Shown here: in pieces, positions 10,491-19,157 of the stretch
How the letters are laid out: each line of letters begins with the position of its first letter
Numbering within the stretch: the first letter of the stretch is position 1
Assembly: GCF_002699855.1 (NCBI RefSeq)
Contig: NZ_LKBW01000260.1
Span: forward strand, 1 to 44,639
Reading direction: 5' to 3'
DNA length: 44,639 bases
From: Pseudomonas amygdali
Lineage (GTDB): Bacteria; Pseudomonadota; Gammaproteobacteria; Pseudomonadales; Pseudomonadaceae
Position numbers and translations under genes: made by a program
Notes under the pieces: model-generated
Told to the model about the DNA's origin: nothing
Database searches by the model: none
The model's input: only the letters and a program-made list of their open reading frames with translations

Positions 10491-13400
10491 TCATGCGCCA
10501 AATTCCTCCAGTGAGTCCATGAACTGGTCCATGTCGCTCCAGTCGTTATCCGTAGTGTTGTCGGTCAGCGCGGCCACTTCGACGGCAAGGTCGCTGAGCA
10601 GCGGTTTTTCAAACAGGGTGCGCAACGGCAGGCTGATGCCCAGTCGCGTCTTGATCCGGGCTATGACTTGCGCGGCCAGCAACGAATGGCCGCCCAGCTC
10701 GAAAAAGTGATCGTCGAGGCCGACCTGCGGTGCGTGCAGGACTTCTTGCCAGATAGCAGCGAGGCAGATTTCCACTTCGCTGTGCGGCGCGCGATAACGC
10801 GCCTGCAACTGGCTTGCGTCGGGCGCTGGCAGTGCCTTGCGGTCCAGTTTGCCGCTGGGCGTGAGTGGCAGTTCCGGCAGCAGCAATAAATGCGTCGGCA
10901 CCATGTAATCCGGCAGACTGGATTGCAACTGGCTCTTGATGCCCTGGCGCAGCGCCAGTTGCTCGGCATCGCCGTTCGCCATGACCTGCGGCACCACGTA
11001 AGCGACCAGTTGCGTGCTGCCCGCCAGCTCGACAGCCAGTACCACCGCTTCGCGCACGCCTGTGCATTGCTGCTGGCGCGATTCGATTTCGCCCAGTTCA
11101 ATACGGAAACCGCGGATTTTCACTTGATGGTCGACCCGTCCGATGTACTCGACAGCGCCGTCAGCGCGCAGCCTGGCGCGGTCACCGGTGCGATACAGGC
11201 GCTCACCGGGCACGAACGGATCAGCCACGAAACGCTCGGCGCTAAGGCCGGGCTGGGCGTGATAGCCCCGCGCCAGGCCTGGACCGCCGATATACAACTC
11301 GCCCACCGCGCCCTGCGGCAGCAGATTCAGTTGATCGTCGAGCACGTACAGCCGTCGTCCCGCCAGAGCTCTGCCAATCGGCACACCGCGCCACGACACC
11401 TGTTCCGCAGTCAGTGCACTGCAATCGTGAATGCTCTATACCACCGTAGCTTCGGTCGGCCCATAGGTGTTGAGCAGGCGCACGTGCCCGAGCCCGGCCT
11501 TGTGCCACAGGCGCAGACCTTCGACAGCCATCGCCTCGCCGCCGACGTGAATCTGCCGCAGCGCGCCATAGTGCGCAGGCGGGCTGGCGGCAAAATCCTG
11601 AACCAGTGTCAGCCAGTAGGCCGCAGGCAGGTCAGCCAGGGTTACGCCGTGCTCGACGATGGCTTGATGGAAGGTGGTGCTGTCCCACAAACGCTTGTCA
11701 CGCAAGACCACGGCCGCGCCGCGACACAGCGGTGGGTAGAACTGCTCGACGAAGCCGTCGAAGCTATGGGTGGCAAATTGCAGGACCCGGTCGCTTTCGC
11801 GCAGGTCGCTGTAGTTCGCGCCCAACGTTACAAATTCGGCCAGCGCACCATGACTGATCGCCACGCCTTTTGCGCCGACCGGTCGAGCCCGAGGTGTAGA
11901 TCACGTAGGCCAGATTGGCCGGATCAACGGCAATGTCCGGGTTTTGCGGGCTGGCTGCCGCACTGCTCATCTGATCGATGCACAGGTACTGAATACCCGC
12001 CAGCTCAGGCAGCGTCGTCTTTTGCTGGCTGTGGGTCAGCAGCAGTTTCAGGCCGCTGTCCTGCAGCACATGACGTAGACGCTCGCTCGGCGCGCTCAGG
12101 TCCAGCGGCACATAGGCACCGCCTGCCTTGAGCACCGCCAGCAGCGCGACGGGCATGTCCAGCGAACGGCCCAGCGCCACGCCGACCAGCACGTCCGGGC
12201 CGACGCCTTGCTCACGCAGTTGCCAGGCCAGACGGTTGCTGCGCTCATTCAGTTCGGTGTAACTCAGGCTGGGCGCCTGGCCTTCACGGGCGAGGATCAA
12301 TGCCGGGGCGCTCGGTGTGCGCTGCACTTGCGCTTCGAACTGGCGATGCGCGGGGGTTGTGGTGTCGGCTTTGGCTGCGCTGTCGATATCCAGCAACTGA
12401 GCGCGCTCATCGGTCGACAGCATCGACAGTTCGGCAACGGTTTGCAGCGGATCGGCACAGACCGACGCCAGCAGGTTGCGCCAATGTGCGGCCAGACGAG
12501 CGATGGTCGCCTGGTCGAAAATATCGGTGGCGTAGGTGAAAGCGGCGTTCAGCTGCTCACCTTCGCCGCTGGTGGCAAGCATCAGATCACTGGCCGCGGC
12601 GTGCGAACGCTGGGCAAGTGCCTGTTGCTCGGCAGGCAGATTGGCCACGCGCAGGCCGCCGCTCAATTGTTTGTCCAGCAGGTCGGCAACCACCGGCTGG
12701 TGGGTGAACATCACTTGAAACAGCGGGTTGTGGCTCTGGCTGCGCTCGGGTTGCAAGGCGTCGATGATCGCGTCGAACGGCAACTCCTGATGCGCCTGAG
12801 CACCGGTCGAGGCATTGCGCACGGTGTGCAGCAAATCGACAAAGCGCGTCTGCGCCGTCACTTCACTGCGCAGCACTTGGGTGTTGATAAAACAGCCGAT
12901 CAGCCCTTCGGTTTCGCTGCGGGTGCGGTTGGCGATCAGGCCGCCGACACGAATGTCGGTCTGCCCGCTGTAGCGGTGCAGCAGGCTTTTGAAGGTTGCC
13001 AGCAGGACTACGAAAAGGGTCACGCCCTGACGTTGCGCGAGGGTTTTCAGGTTACGCAGCAGCTCGGGCTCCAGCGCCAGTTCCAGACGCGCGCCATCAT
13101 GGCTGGGCAGCGCCGGGTACGGGCGATCTGTGGGCAGCTCCAGTACCGGGTGCTCTTCGCCCAGATGGCTGCGCCAGTAATCCAGCTGACGTTCCTGTTC
13201 GCCAGCCTCCAGCCAGCTGCGTTGCCACAGCGCGTAGTCGCGGTACTGCACGGGCAGCGGCTGAAAAGGCAGCGGTTTACCAGCCAGCAGCGCGTCATAG
13301 CCGCGCAGCCATTCGTCGATCAGCACGTTCATCGACCAACCGTCGGTGATCATGTGGTGCAGGTTGAGCAGCAGTAGGTGTTCCTGTTCGGCGAGGCGCA

Positions 13401-13902
13401 ATACCTGCACGGTAAACAATGGCCCGCGCTGCAGGTCGAAGGTCTGCGCCGACTGTTCGGCCATCGCCTGCCGCGCACTCGCCCAGCGCTGTTCGCAAGG
13501 CTGCTGGCTCAGGTCGATCAGGCGGATGCTGACGGGTGTCGGCGACGCAACACGTTGAAACGCCCGGTCGCCTTCCTGACCGAAGGTGGTGCGCAGGCTT
13601 TCATGCCGCTCGACCAGCGCACTGAAGGCTCGCTCCAGCAACGGTAGCTCCAGCGGGCCATTCAGGCACACCGACATCGGCAGATTGTAGGCTGCGCTGT
13701 GCGGGTCCAGTTGCCAGAGAAACCACATGCGTTGCTGGGCATAAGACAGCCCGTCACGCTCGGCCAGCCCTGCGCAGGAAGGGATCGGGAACAGCGAGAA
13801 ATCCATGTTCTCCTTGCGCATGCCATCGAGAAACAGACGACGCTTTTCAAGGGGCAACTCGACAAAACGACGAGCGAGTTTCTGGGCGTGTTCGGGGTTC
13901 AT
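10491..13902 (-). pseudogene. pvdI: Pyoverdine NRPS, one module C-A(Lys)-T, frameshift and internal stop
   Basis: This is the first side-chain synthetase, a single module that should add Lys after the PvdL product. Domains: C (about 13780-12420, HHMITDG near 13350), A (about 12330-10830, TSGSTGR near 11890) and T ([13 protein letters not shown] near 10690). By-eye specificity residues are DGEDHGTVVK; the acidic positions suit a basic side chain, and Lys is the residue expected here in P. syringae pyoverdine. The start ATG at 13902 follows a PvdS-type site at 13957-13979. The frame breaks twice: one base too many within about 11866-11880, just after the SGSTGR core, and a TAG at 11436-11438 right after YGPTEATVV. 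The total of 3412 nt is one more than a multiple of three, which agrees with a single +1 insertion. With both corrected the protein would be 1136 residues. The stop overlaps the pvdJ start. Confidence 0.87.
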
Positions 13903-13956
13903 GGGTCGATCCTTGCTGAATGGGGCTGACCGTCGGGCGGGGTCGTATCAACAAGA

Positions 13957-13979
13957 ACGAATTGGCGGAGAAATATTTA
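13957..13979 (-). promoter_or_regulatory. Probable PvdS (iron-starvation) promoter site for pvdI
   Basis: Read on the minus strand this is TAAAT, 15 bases, then CGTTC. PvdS promoters have TAAAT and CGT boxes about 16 bases apart. The site ends 54 bases before the pvdI ATG. The spacing is one base shorter than in the other four sites of this window. Confidence 0.6.
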
Positions 13980-13984
13980 GAAAG

Positions 13985-14086
13985 GTTTCTCGAGGCTGGC
14001 GCTCTGCATTGCATCGCACACTCAAGCGATGACGCAGAGCGTCCAGAACTGCATGCCTAAGCGGAGCATCGCACGGTAGTTGAAAT
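13985..14086. repeat. Dispersed palindromic repeat fragment (GACGCAGAGCGTCC type)
   Basis: Short inverted pieces built on GCTCTGC / GCAGAGCG and GCGGAGCATCGCACGGTAG lie here, upstream of pvdI. The same words recur at 21735-21960. The rest of the gap between pvdI and the hydroxylase (13903-14257) is the PvdS site, a REPIN, and another GCGCGGAGCG piece at about 14223-14234. Confidence 0.5.
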
Positions 14087-14182
14087 CTTGTGGGAGCGAA
14101 CTTGTTCGCGAAAGGGCCGGTACATTCTCCAAAAATGTACCGGCTGAACTACCGTCTTCGCGGACAAGTCCGCTCCCACAAA
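14087..14182. repeat. REP doublet (REPIN) between pvdI and the hydroxylase gene
   Basis: A REP unit starting CTTGTGGGAGCGAACTTG (14087) and its inverted partner ending GTCCGCTCCCACAA (14182) flank a perfect inner hairpin (GCCGGTACAT ... ATGTACCGGC, about 14116-14145). The element is extragenic, just downstream of the hydroxylase stop, and may act as a transcription or mRNA-stability barrier. Confidence 0.85.
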
Positions 14183-14257
14183 AGCACGATTACTTGAGTT
14201 CTGCAGGACCGGGGTATAACGCTGGCGCGGAGCGTTGGCACGGAAATCAATAAACAA

Positions 14258-15235
14258 CTACTTATCCGAATGCCCCTGCGCCATGGCCACCACCACTTTG
14301 CGTTTGCCGGTGAACGGTGCGCGGGAGTGGGCGGTGAGCATGTTGTCGAGCATCAGTACGTCGTTTTCCAGCCATGGAAAGCTGACGGTGCAGTCGTCGA
14401 GCACGCCACGAATCTCGTCCAGCAGGCTTTCTTCGAGGGGTGAGCCGTCGCCGTAGTAAACATTGCGCGGCAGGTCTTCTTCATCCACGACATCCAGCAG
14501 GGTTTCGCGCACTTCCGGTTGCAGGTTGGAGATGTGAAACAGGTGCGCCTGGTTGAACCAGACGGTGTCGTGGGTCACCGGGTGGCGCGATATTGCCTGG
14601 CAGATCTGGCGGGTGCGCAGTTCGCCGTCGTCTTTCCATTCGCACTCGATGTTGTGCGCCCGGCAGTAGGCTTCGACCACGGACTCATCTTCGGTATTGA
14701 ATACCTGACTCCATTCCACATCGAGCCCGTTGCCGTAGTTACGCACGTACATCAGCTTCTTTTCGATGAAGCGATCACGAATACGCGCCGGAATGCGCCG
14801 GTAGATCTCACGGCTGTCGGCAATCGGCGTTTCGCCACCGGTCTGCGCCGCGATCATGCTGTAGAACCAGATCTTCATCGGCCAGTCCAGCGTGTAGGCC
14901 TGCTCGTTGTGCAACGGGATGCTCTGATGCGCCGGGTATTCGGTGGAGGTGTACACACCCTTGGTCACGTTACTACGCGGCGTGGAGCCAAACTCGTAGT
15001 TGAGCAGCGGATCGCCGAAACCGGCAGCGAACTCACGAAACGCTTCCGCACCGCCGACGTCGAAGCCGCGAAACAGAATACCGCCCGCGCTGTACAGGTG
15101 CGCGGCCACCAGTGGCTTGAGTTCGCCCAGCGCGTCCATCAAGTCCAGACCGGGCTCGGGTGCCTGTACCAGCATGGGCAAGCTGCCCGCCCCTGCAAGC
15201 AGCGGCCGGATATCCAAACTCAACGCATGACTCAT
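14258..15235 (-). CDS. TauD/SyrP-family Fe(II)/2-oxoglutarate dioxygenase, probable aspartate beta-hydroxylase of pyoverdine
   Basis: This 325-residue protein of the TauD/TfdA fold resembles SyrP, which hydroxylates carrier-bound Asp in syringomycin synthesis. It probably makes the beta-hydroxyaspartate residues of P. syringae pyoverdine, which bind iron. Visible residues: the metal triad H109-N-E111 (in PLHNEQAY) and a distal His near 303 (LTAHSRAPFTGKR), where the following Arg-containing segment suits 2-oxoglutarate binding. The ATG at 15235 has AAGGGAGAG upstream and was chosen over an in-frame ATG at 15394, whose extra 53 residues have no family character. The gene sits between pvdI and the divergent fpvG, with its own PvdS-type site at 15306-15329, so it is likely expressed with the synthetases. 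No free-standing partner domain is seen; the predicted substrate is Asp on the first carrier domain of PvdJ. Confidence 0.88.
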   Translation of the reverse strand: MSHALSLDIRPLLAGAGSLPMLVQAPEPGLDLMDALGELKPLVAAHLYSAGGILFRGFDVGGAEAFREFAAGFGDPLLNYEFGSTPRSNVTKGVYTSTEYPAHQSIPLHNEQAYTLDWPMKIWFYSMIAAQTGGETPIADSREIYRRIPARIRDRFIEKKLMYVRNYGNGLDVEWSQVFNTEDESVVEAYCRAHNIECEWKDDGELRTRQICQAISRHPVTHDTVWFNQAHLFHISNLQPEVRETLLDVVDEEDLPRNVYYGDGSPLEESLLDEIRGVLDDCTVSFPWLENDVLMLDNMLTAHSRAPFTGKRKVVVAMAQGHSDK

Positions 15236-15305
15236 GATGTCTCTCCCTTGATGGCAAAAGCGCCCGAGCCCCTGCGGCCTGGCGCAACACCAATGTCCAG
15301 ATTGA

Positions 15306-15329
15306 ACGTACTTCGCCACGAGAAAATTA
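15306..15329 (-). promoter_or_regulatory. Probable PvdS promoter site for the hydroxylase gene
   Basis: Minus-strand reading is TAATT, 16 bases, CGTTC, with the CGT 71 bases before the ATG. Spacing and the CGTTC box match the sites upstream of mbtH and pvdG. Confidence 0.65.
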
Positions 15330-15416
15330 GCCGCCCAGCCCCTTTTCCTGCGCCATGTGGGGGTTTCAGATAGCTCTGAAACAATTTTTTTCATTTAAAC
15401 GCAAAATATTCCTACA

Positions 15417-15440
15417 GGAACCTCATTCTCATTCGTCTTT
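15417..15440 (+). promoter_or_regulatory. Possible Fur-binding site upstream of fpvG
   Basis: CATTCTCATTCG repeats the NAT-rich half-sites of Fur boxes; a 19-base window here matches the consensus at about 10 positions. No TAAAT/TAATT-N16-CGT PvdS site was found on the plus strand between 15236 and fpvG, so Fur is the more likely control. This is weak evidence. The remainder of the 15236-15531 gap holds only the hydroxylase promoter. Confidence 0.3.
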
Positions 15441-15531
15441 AATTGAATGCGAGGCTTTATATCGCCCGCGCGTACAGACAGAAGGAGTCGCTTTGCGGCT
15501 GCTTTACATCGTGAATCGAGATTGTTTATCC

Positions 15532-16758
15532 ATGTCGAAGAAGTCCCGTTCAAAAATCTGGTTTCTCGTCCACAGCTGGCTTGCCCTGCCCATCTGGTTT
15601 TTTGTGCTGATCGTCTGTGTGACCGGCACGCTGGCGGTCATCAGCAAGGAAATCATGTGGCTGGCCAACCCGGAGATGCGTGACAACCGCCCCTCCGACG
15701 ACGCCCAACGCATGAGCTTCGAGCAGATTCGCGCAACCATCGAGCGCAACGAGCCGGACCTCATCGTCGGTACGATCATGCAGCCTGACGGCGATTACTT
15801 CGCCCTGAGCGTGTTCGTCACCTACCCGGACGGCCGCTCGGTGCCGGCTTACGTCAACCCTTACACCGGGGTGATTCAGGGCCTCACGCCGTCGTTCGAC
15901 TTCCGCCGCTTCACCCGCGCGCTGCACGGCTGGTGGCTGGTGCCGTTCACCAATGGCTATTCGTGGGGCTGGTACCTGGTGTCGATTCTCGGCCTGCCCC
16001 TGCTCGCGTCGCTGGTGACCGGGCTGGTGGTCTACAAGAAATTCTGGCGCGGTTTTTTCAAGCCGGTACGCTTCAGCCAGGGCCCGCGAATTTTCTGGGG
16101 CGACCTGCACCGCCTCAGCGGCGTGTGGTCGATCTGGTTCATTGCGGTGATTTCCATCACCGGCACGTGGTTTCTGATTCAGGCGATTCTTGGCGATAAC
16201 CAGATCAGTATCTCGAGCAAATCCCAGGTTGCCTCGATCATTCCACACAGCGCCGTGCCGCTGACTGCCGACGGCCGCCCGGCACCGACCATCAGTCTGG
16301 AAAAGGCCGTGGAAATCGCCAAGGAGCGAATTCCAGGTCTTGAAGCAAGCTTCATCACTCCGCCCTTCAATGCCTACAGCAACATGCAGGTTGGCGGGCG
16401 CAGCTGGTATCCGCTGATGTTTCAGACCGCCGAAATCAAGCCGTACAGTGGCGAAATCGCAGCGTCACACCTGTTGTCGGACCGCAACAAGCTGGAGTTC
16501 GTCACCGAATCCATGCGCCCACTGCACACCGGCGACTTCGGCGGTATCTGGATCAAGCTGATCTGGGCGTTCTTCGGCCTGCTGTTGAGCATGATGGTGC
16601 TCAGCGGGTTGCTGATCTGGAGCAAGCGCACCGCGCTGGCGACGCTCAATGCCCTCAAGCGTGAGTCCAGAACCAGCCCGGCCACCTTCACCCCGGCATC
16701 GACTCCGGACACCACCCGCTCGCCACTGGCGACCCGCACCCCGGAGAACAGCCTGTGA
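15532..16758 (+). CDS. fpvG: FpvG-like PepSY-domain inner-membrane protein (ferripyoverdine iron reduction)
   Basis: This 408-residue PepSY-associated membrane protein resembles FpvG of P. aeruginosa, the inner-membrane reductase needed to free iron from ferripyoverdine in the periplasm. The first helix is at about residues 13-35 (WLALPIWFFVLIVCVTGTLAV), with further helices around 145-170, 210-232 and 345-370. His residues in the helices (for example the one in SKIWFLVHSW, and LHRLSGVWSIWF) could hold heme or metal. The ATG at 15532 was chosen because it begins MSKKSRSK directly before the membrane anchor; an in-frame ATG at 15355 would add 59 residues through the promoter region. The GTG start of fpvH at 16755 overlaps this stop. 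First gene of the fpvGHJKCDEF operon. Confidence 0.9.
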   Translation: MSKKSRSKIWFLVHSWLALPIWFFVLIVCVTGTLAVISKEIMWLANPEMRDNRPSDDAQRMSFEQIRATIERNEPDLIVGTIMQPDGDYFALSVFVTYPDGRSVPAYVNPYTGVIQGLTPSFDFRRFTRALHGWWLVPFTNGYSWGWYLVSILGLPLLASLVTGLVVYKKFWRGFFKPVRFSQGPRIFWGDLHRLSGVWSIWFIAVISITGTWFLIQAILGDNQISISSKSQVASIIPHSAVPLTADGRPAPTISLEKAVEIAKERIPGLEASFITPPFNAYSNMQVGGRSWYPLMFQTAEIKPYSGEIAASHLLSDRNKLEFVTESMRPLHTGDFGGIWIKLIWAFFGLLLSMMVLSGLLIWSKRTALATLNALKRESRTSPATFTPASTPDTTRSPLATRTPENSL

Positions 16759-17297
16759 GCAAGGCCGCTGTTGCACAACCTGCATCGTCGCTGAGTCGTT
16801 TCTGGTACAAGTGGCGCTTCCACATCAACGTGCTGCTGGTGCTGATTCCGCTGGGCTTCATGCCCAAGTACTTCTCCGACAACGCGCTGGATCGCGGCGA
16901 TCAGGGCCTTGGCCAACGCGACGTCGGCGAGATTCAGGTCGGCCCGTGGAGCCTGCGTCTGGCCGAAGACCGTAACGAAGCCCCGCGCCTGTCCGGCCCG
17001 TCGGGCTACATGAAAAGCTTCAATGCCGCGCTGTGCAACGCCTGCATCGACCGGGTCAAGGCCACTTACCTGCGCATCGGCAAACCACGCAGCCTGCGCA
17101 CCGCCGGGGTTATTTTCTTTGGCGGTGGCTACCGCATGAGTGCGTTCATGCAGATTCCCGAAAACACCAGCCCCGACTCAGACCTGTGGATCACCATGGA
17201 AGGCTGGGACGGCGCCGTGCATCAGACTTCCATCCCGCTGCAACAGGCTTCGCCCACCACCGTGGCGTGGCTGAAAAAACAAGGAGCCAAACCATGA
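16755..17297 (+). CDS. fpvH: FpvH-like accessory protein of ferripyoverdine iron release
   Basis: This 180-residue protein with one N-terminal membrane helix (HINVLLVLIPLGFMPKYF, about residues 29-46) matches the position and character of FpvH, which acts with FpvG, J and K in periplasmic iron release. It contains a CNACID motif (two Cys two residues apart, about residues 94-97) that could bind metal or form a disulfide. The start is GTG at 16755, overlapping the fpvG stop; its own stop overlaps the fpvJ ATG. The role is assigned from operon order and general resemblance; no catalytic residues are known to me. Confidence 0.82.
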   Translation: MSKAAVAQPASSLSRFWYKWRFHINVLLVLIPLGFMPKYFSDNALDRGDQGLGQRDVGEIQVGPWSLRLAEDRNEAPRLSGPSGYMKSFNAALCNACIDRVKATYLRIGKPRSLRTAGVIFFGGGYRMSAFMQIPENTSPDSDLWITMEGWDGAVHQTSIPLQQASPTTVAWLKKQGAKP

Positions 17298-17626
17298 GTG
17301 CCCGCCCTTCCCTGCGCTGGCTGACGGCCAGCGCCCTGTGCCTGCTTGGCTTGAGCGGCAACGCACTGGCGCACAACCCGATGTGCGAATGCAAACAGAT
17401 CGACAACGAGCAGATTCGCTGCACCGGCGGTTTTTCCGACGGCAGTGGTGCGCCGGGCGTGACCCTGGATGTAATCGGCTACGACGAAACCATTCTGGTG
17501 CCCGGCAAGCTGGGTGAGGATTCGACCGTGACCTTCAAGCGCCCGGCTTCCGAGTTCTATGTGCTGTTCGATGCCGGCCCCGGTCATGTGGTGGAAATCG
17601 ATCAGGCGGACATCCCCAGCCCATGA
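17294..17626 (+). CDS. fpvJ: FpvJ-like small secreted protein
   Basis: This 110-residue protein has a clear signal peptide (LTASALCLLGLSGNALA, cleavage near residue 26), then HNPMCECKQIDNEQIRC, a His- and Cys-rich start to the mature domain that suits metal binding. FpvJ of P. aeruginosa is a periplasmic partner of FpvG, FpvH and FpvK. The ATG at 17294 overlaps the fpvH stop (ATGA), which fixes the start; the longer open frame from 17033 overlaps fpvH and is not used. Its stop overlaps the fpvK start. Confidence 0.82.
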   Translation: MSARPSLRWLTASALCLLGLSGNALAHNPMCECKQIDNEQIRCTGGFSDGSGAPGVTLDVIGYDETILVPGKLGEDSTVTFKRPASEFYVLFDAGPGHVVEIDQADIPSP

Positions 17627-18189
17627 GTGCGCCAACCCGACAAATCGTCCGGCCGGCCGGCGCCGGGCATGAAACCCTGTACGTCCTGCTACTGTGCCTG
17701 CTGATCCTCGGTGTCGCGGCCGGAGTCGTCAGCCTGCACCGTGATACTCAGGAAACACACAGCCTTGCCAGCCATCAACTTGATGCGCGACGAGACCTGA
17801 CCGCTGCCGAACAAGGCATCTACGCCGACCTGCGCGTGACTCTCGACGAAATTCGCCTGCTGGCAACCGAACAGCAAACCCCTGTTACCCCGCAACAACT
17901 GGGTGACGAGGGCTTTGCGCCGTTCTCCCAGGACGCCAGTTCGGTGAGCCGTGGCGGTCACGCGTGGCAAATGGTCGAGCAGTCCTATCTGGGCCTGAGC
18001 CAGGCGCCGAACGTGGCCGGCTCGTTTCTGATGCGCGTCGATTCGGACAACCAGCCTGACATCTGGATCAACCGCAGCGCCTCGATCGCACCTGTCAGCG
18101 ACCTCGACGACAAAGCCCTGGTCGACGCGGGCTGGAAACAGGTCGTCGCGCAATTCGATGCTGGCGTAACCCGTCAGCACCCACACTGA
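17623..18189 (+). CDS. fpvK: FpvK-like membrane-anchored protein
   Basis: This 188-residue protein has one N-terminal helix (LYVLLLCLLILGVAAGVVSL, about residues 19-38) and a periplasmic remainder. By operon order it is FpvK, the fourth member of the FpvGHJK set that assists iron release from ferripyoverdine. The start ATG at 17623 overlaps the fpvJ stop. I recognise no domain of known function in the soluble part. A 35-base gap with a short purine stretch separates it from fpvC. Confidence 0.8.
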   Translation: MSAPTRQIVRPAGAGHETLYVLLLCLLILGVAAGVVSLHRDTQETHSLASHQLDARRDLTAAEQGIYADLRVTLDEIRLLATEQQTPVTPQQLGDEGFAPFSQDASSVSRGGHAWQMVEQSYLGLSQAPNVAGSFLMRVDSDNQPDIWINRSASIAPVSDLDDKALVDAGWKQVVAQFDAGVTRQHPH

Positions 18190-18224
18190 AACTTCGCATT
18201 CCTTTGAAAGAAGACCGCTTGCCC

Positions 18225-19157
18225 ATGCCTATTTCATTCAAACGCCGTCCCTTGCTGCGCGTCCTGTTGGCAGGGTTGTTTGCCGCCCTGCTGGCACCGT
18301 CCAGCTACGCCGCCGACCCGGCCAAGCGCCTGCGCATCGGCATCACCCTGCACCCGTATTACAGCTACGTGAGCAATATTGTCGGTGACAAGGCCGACGT
18401 CGTGCCGCTGATCCCGGCCGGTTTCAACCCGCATGCCTACGAACCGCGCGCCGAGGACATCAAGCGCATCGGTTCGCTGGACGTGATCGTGCTCAATGGC
18501 GTCGGCCACGACGATTTCGCCGACCGCATGATCGCGGCGAGCGAAACGCCGAACATCAAGACCATCGAAGCCAACGCCGACGTACCGTTGCTGGCTGCCA
18601 CCGGAGTTGCAGCACGCGGCGCAGGCAAGGTGGTCAACCCGCACACCTTTCTGTCGATCAGCGCGTCCATCGCCCAGGTCAACAACATCGCCCGCGAGCT
18701 GGGCAAGCTGGACCCGGACAACGCCAAAACCTACACCGCCAACGCCCGCGCCTATGGCAAGCGACTGCGGCAGATGCGCGCCGACGCCCTCGCCAAACTG
18801 ACCAAGGCCCCCAACGCCGACCTGCGCGTGGCCACGGTACACGCCGCCTACGACTACCTGCTGCGTGAATTCGGCCTGGAAGTGACAGCAGTGGTGGAAC
18901 CGGCACATGGCATCGAGCCCAGCCCGAGCCAGTTGAAAAAGACCATCGACCAACTGCGCGAACTGGATGTGAAGGTGATCTTCTCGGAGATGGATTTCCC
19001 GTCCACTTACGTCGACACCATCCAGCGTGAATCCGGGGTCAAGCTGTACCCGCTGTCACACATTTCCTATGGCGAATACACCGCCGACAAGTACGAGAAG
19101 GAAATGGCCGGCAACCTCGACACCGTGGTGCGGGCCATTCAGGAGTCGGGCACATGA
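18225..19157 (+). CDS. fpvC: FpvC-like periplasmic metal-binding protein of ABC transporter (ZnuA/TroA family)
   Basis: This 310-residue cluster A-1 substrate-binding protein has a signal peptide (LLRVLLAGLFAALLAPSSYA). Metal ligands typical of the family are visible: His in ITLHPYYSY, NPHAYEPR, HTFLS and a late Asp/Glu segment (SEMDFPST). In P. aeruginosa, FpvC receives iron released from pyoverdine and forms a complex with FpvF. The ATG at 18225 is preceded by GAAAGAAG; a TTG at 18204 would add seven residues and is less likely. The stop overlaps the fpvD ATG. The family also includes Zn and Mn binders, so the iron role rests on the fpv context. Confidence 0.88.
   Translation: MPISFKRRPLLRVLLAGLFAALLAPSSYAADPAKRLRIGITLHPYYSYVSNIVGDKADVVPLIPAGFNPHAYEPRAEDIKRIGSLDVIVLNGVGHDDFADRMIAASETPNIKTIEANADVPLLAATGVAARGAGKVVNPHTFLSISASIAQVNNIARELGKLDPDNAKTYTANARAYGKRLRQMRADALAKLTKAPNADLRVATVHAAYDYLLREFGLEVTAVVEPAHGIEPSPSQLKKTIDQLRELDVKVIFSEMDFPSTYVDTIQRESGVKLYPLSHISYGEYTADKYEKEMAGNLDTVVRAIQESGT

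Larger units (their letters stand above)
2324..10494 (-). pseudogene. pvdJ: Pyoverdine NRPS, two modules C-A(Asp)-T-E-C-A(Thr)-T, frame broken by tandem duplications
   Basis: This two-module synthetase should add D-beta-hydroxyaspartate and then Thr. The ATG at 10494 overlaps the pvdI stop (ATGA). Domains in order: C (about 10460-9100), A (about 9000-7380), T with GGDS near 7240, E with HHLAVDG near 6710, C with HHILMDG near 5310, A (about 4380-2700), and T with GGHS near 2545. By-eye alignment to GrsA gives DLTKIGHVGK (Asp type) for the first A domain and DFWNIGMVHK (the classic Thr code) for the second. There is no thioesterase. The frame is open from 10494 to about 3740, then breaks at three perfect tandem duplications (periods 80, 64 and 86). 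The span is 8171 nt; removing one copy of each leaves 7941 nt, which is 2646 codons plus stop, so the lesions account exactly for the break. A REPIN lies in frame inside the first A domain. The symbol is by analogy with strain 1448A. Confidence 0.88.

Noticed and set aside
15355..15531. Longer N terminus for fpvG
   Set aside because: The extra 59 residues cover the divergent promoter region and precede a typical membrane-anchor start at 15532.
15236..15531. PvdS site for the fpv operon
   Set aside because: TAATT at 15440 has no CGT at 15-17 bases downstream; the nearest is 26 bases away.
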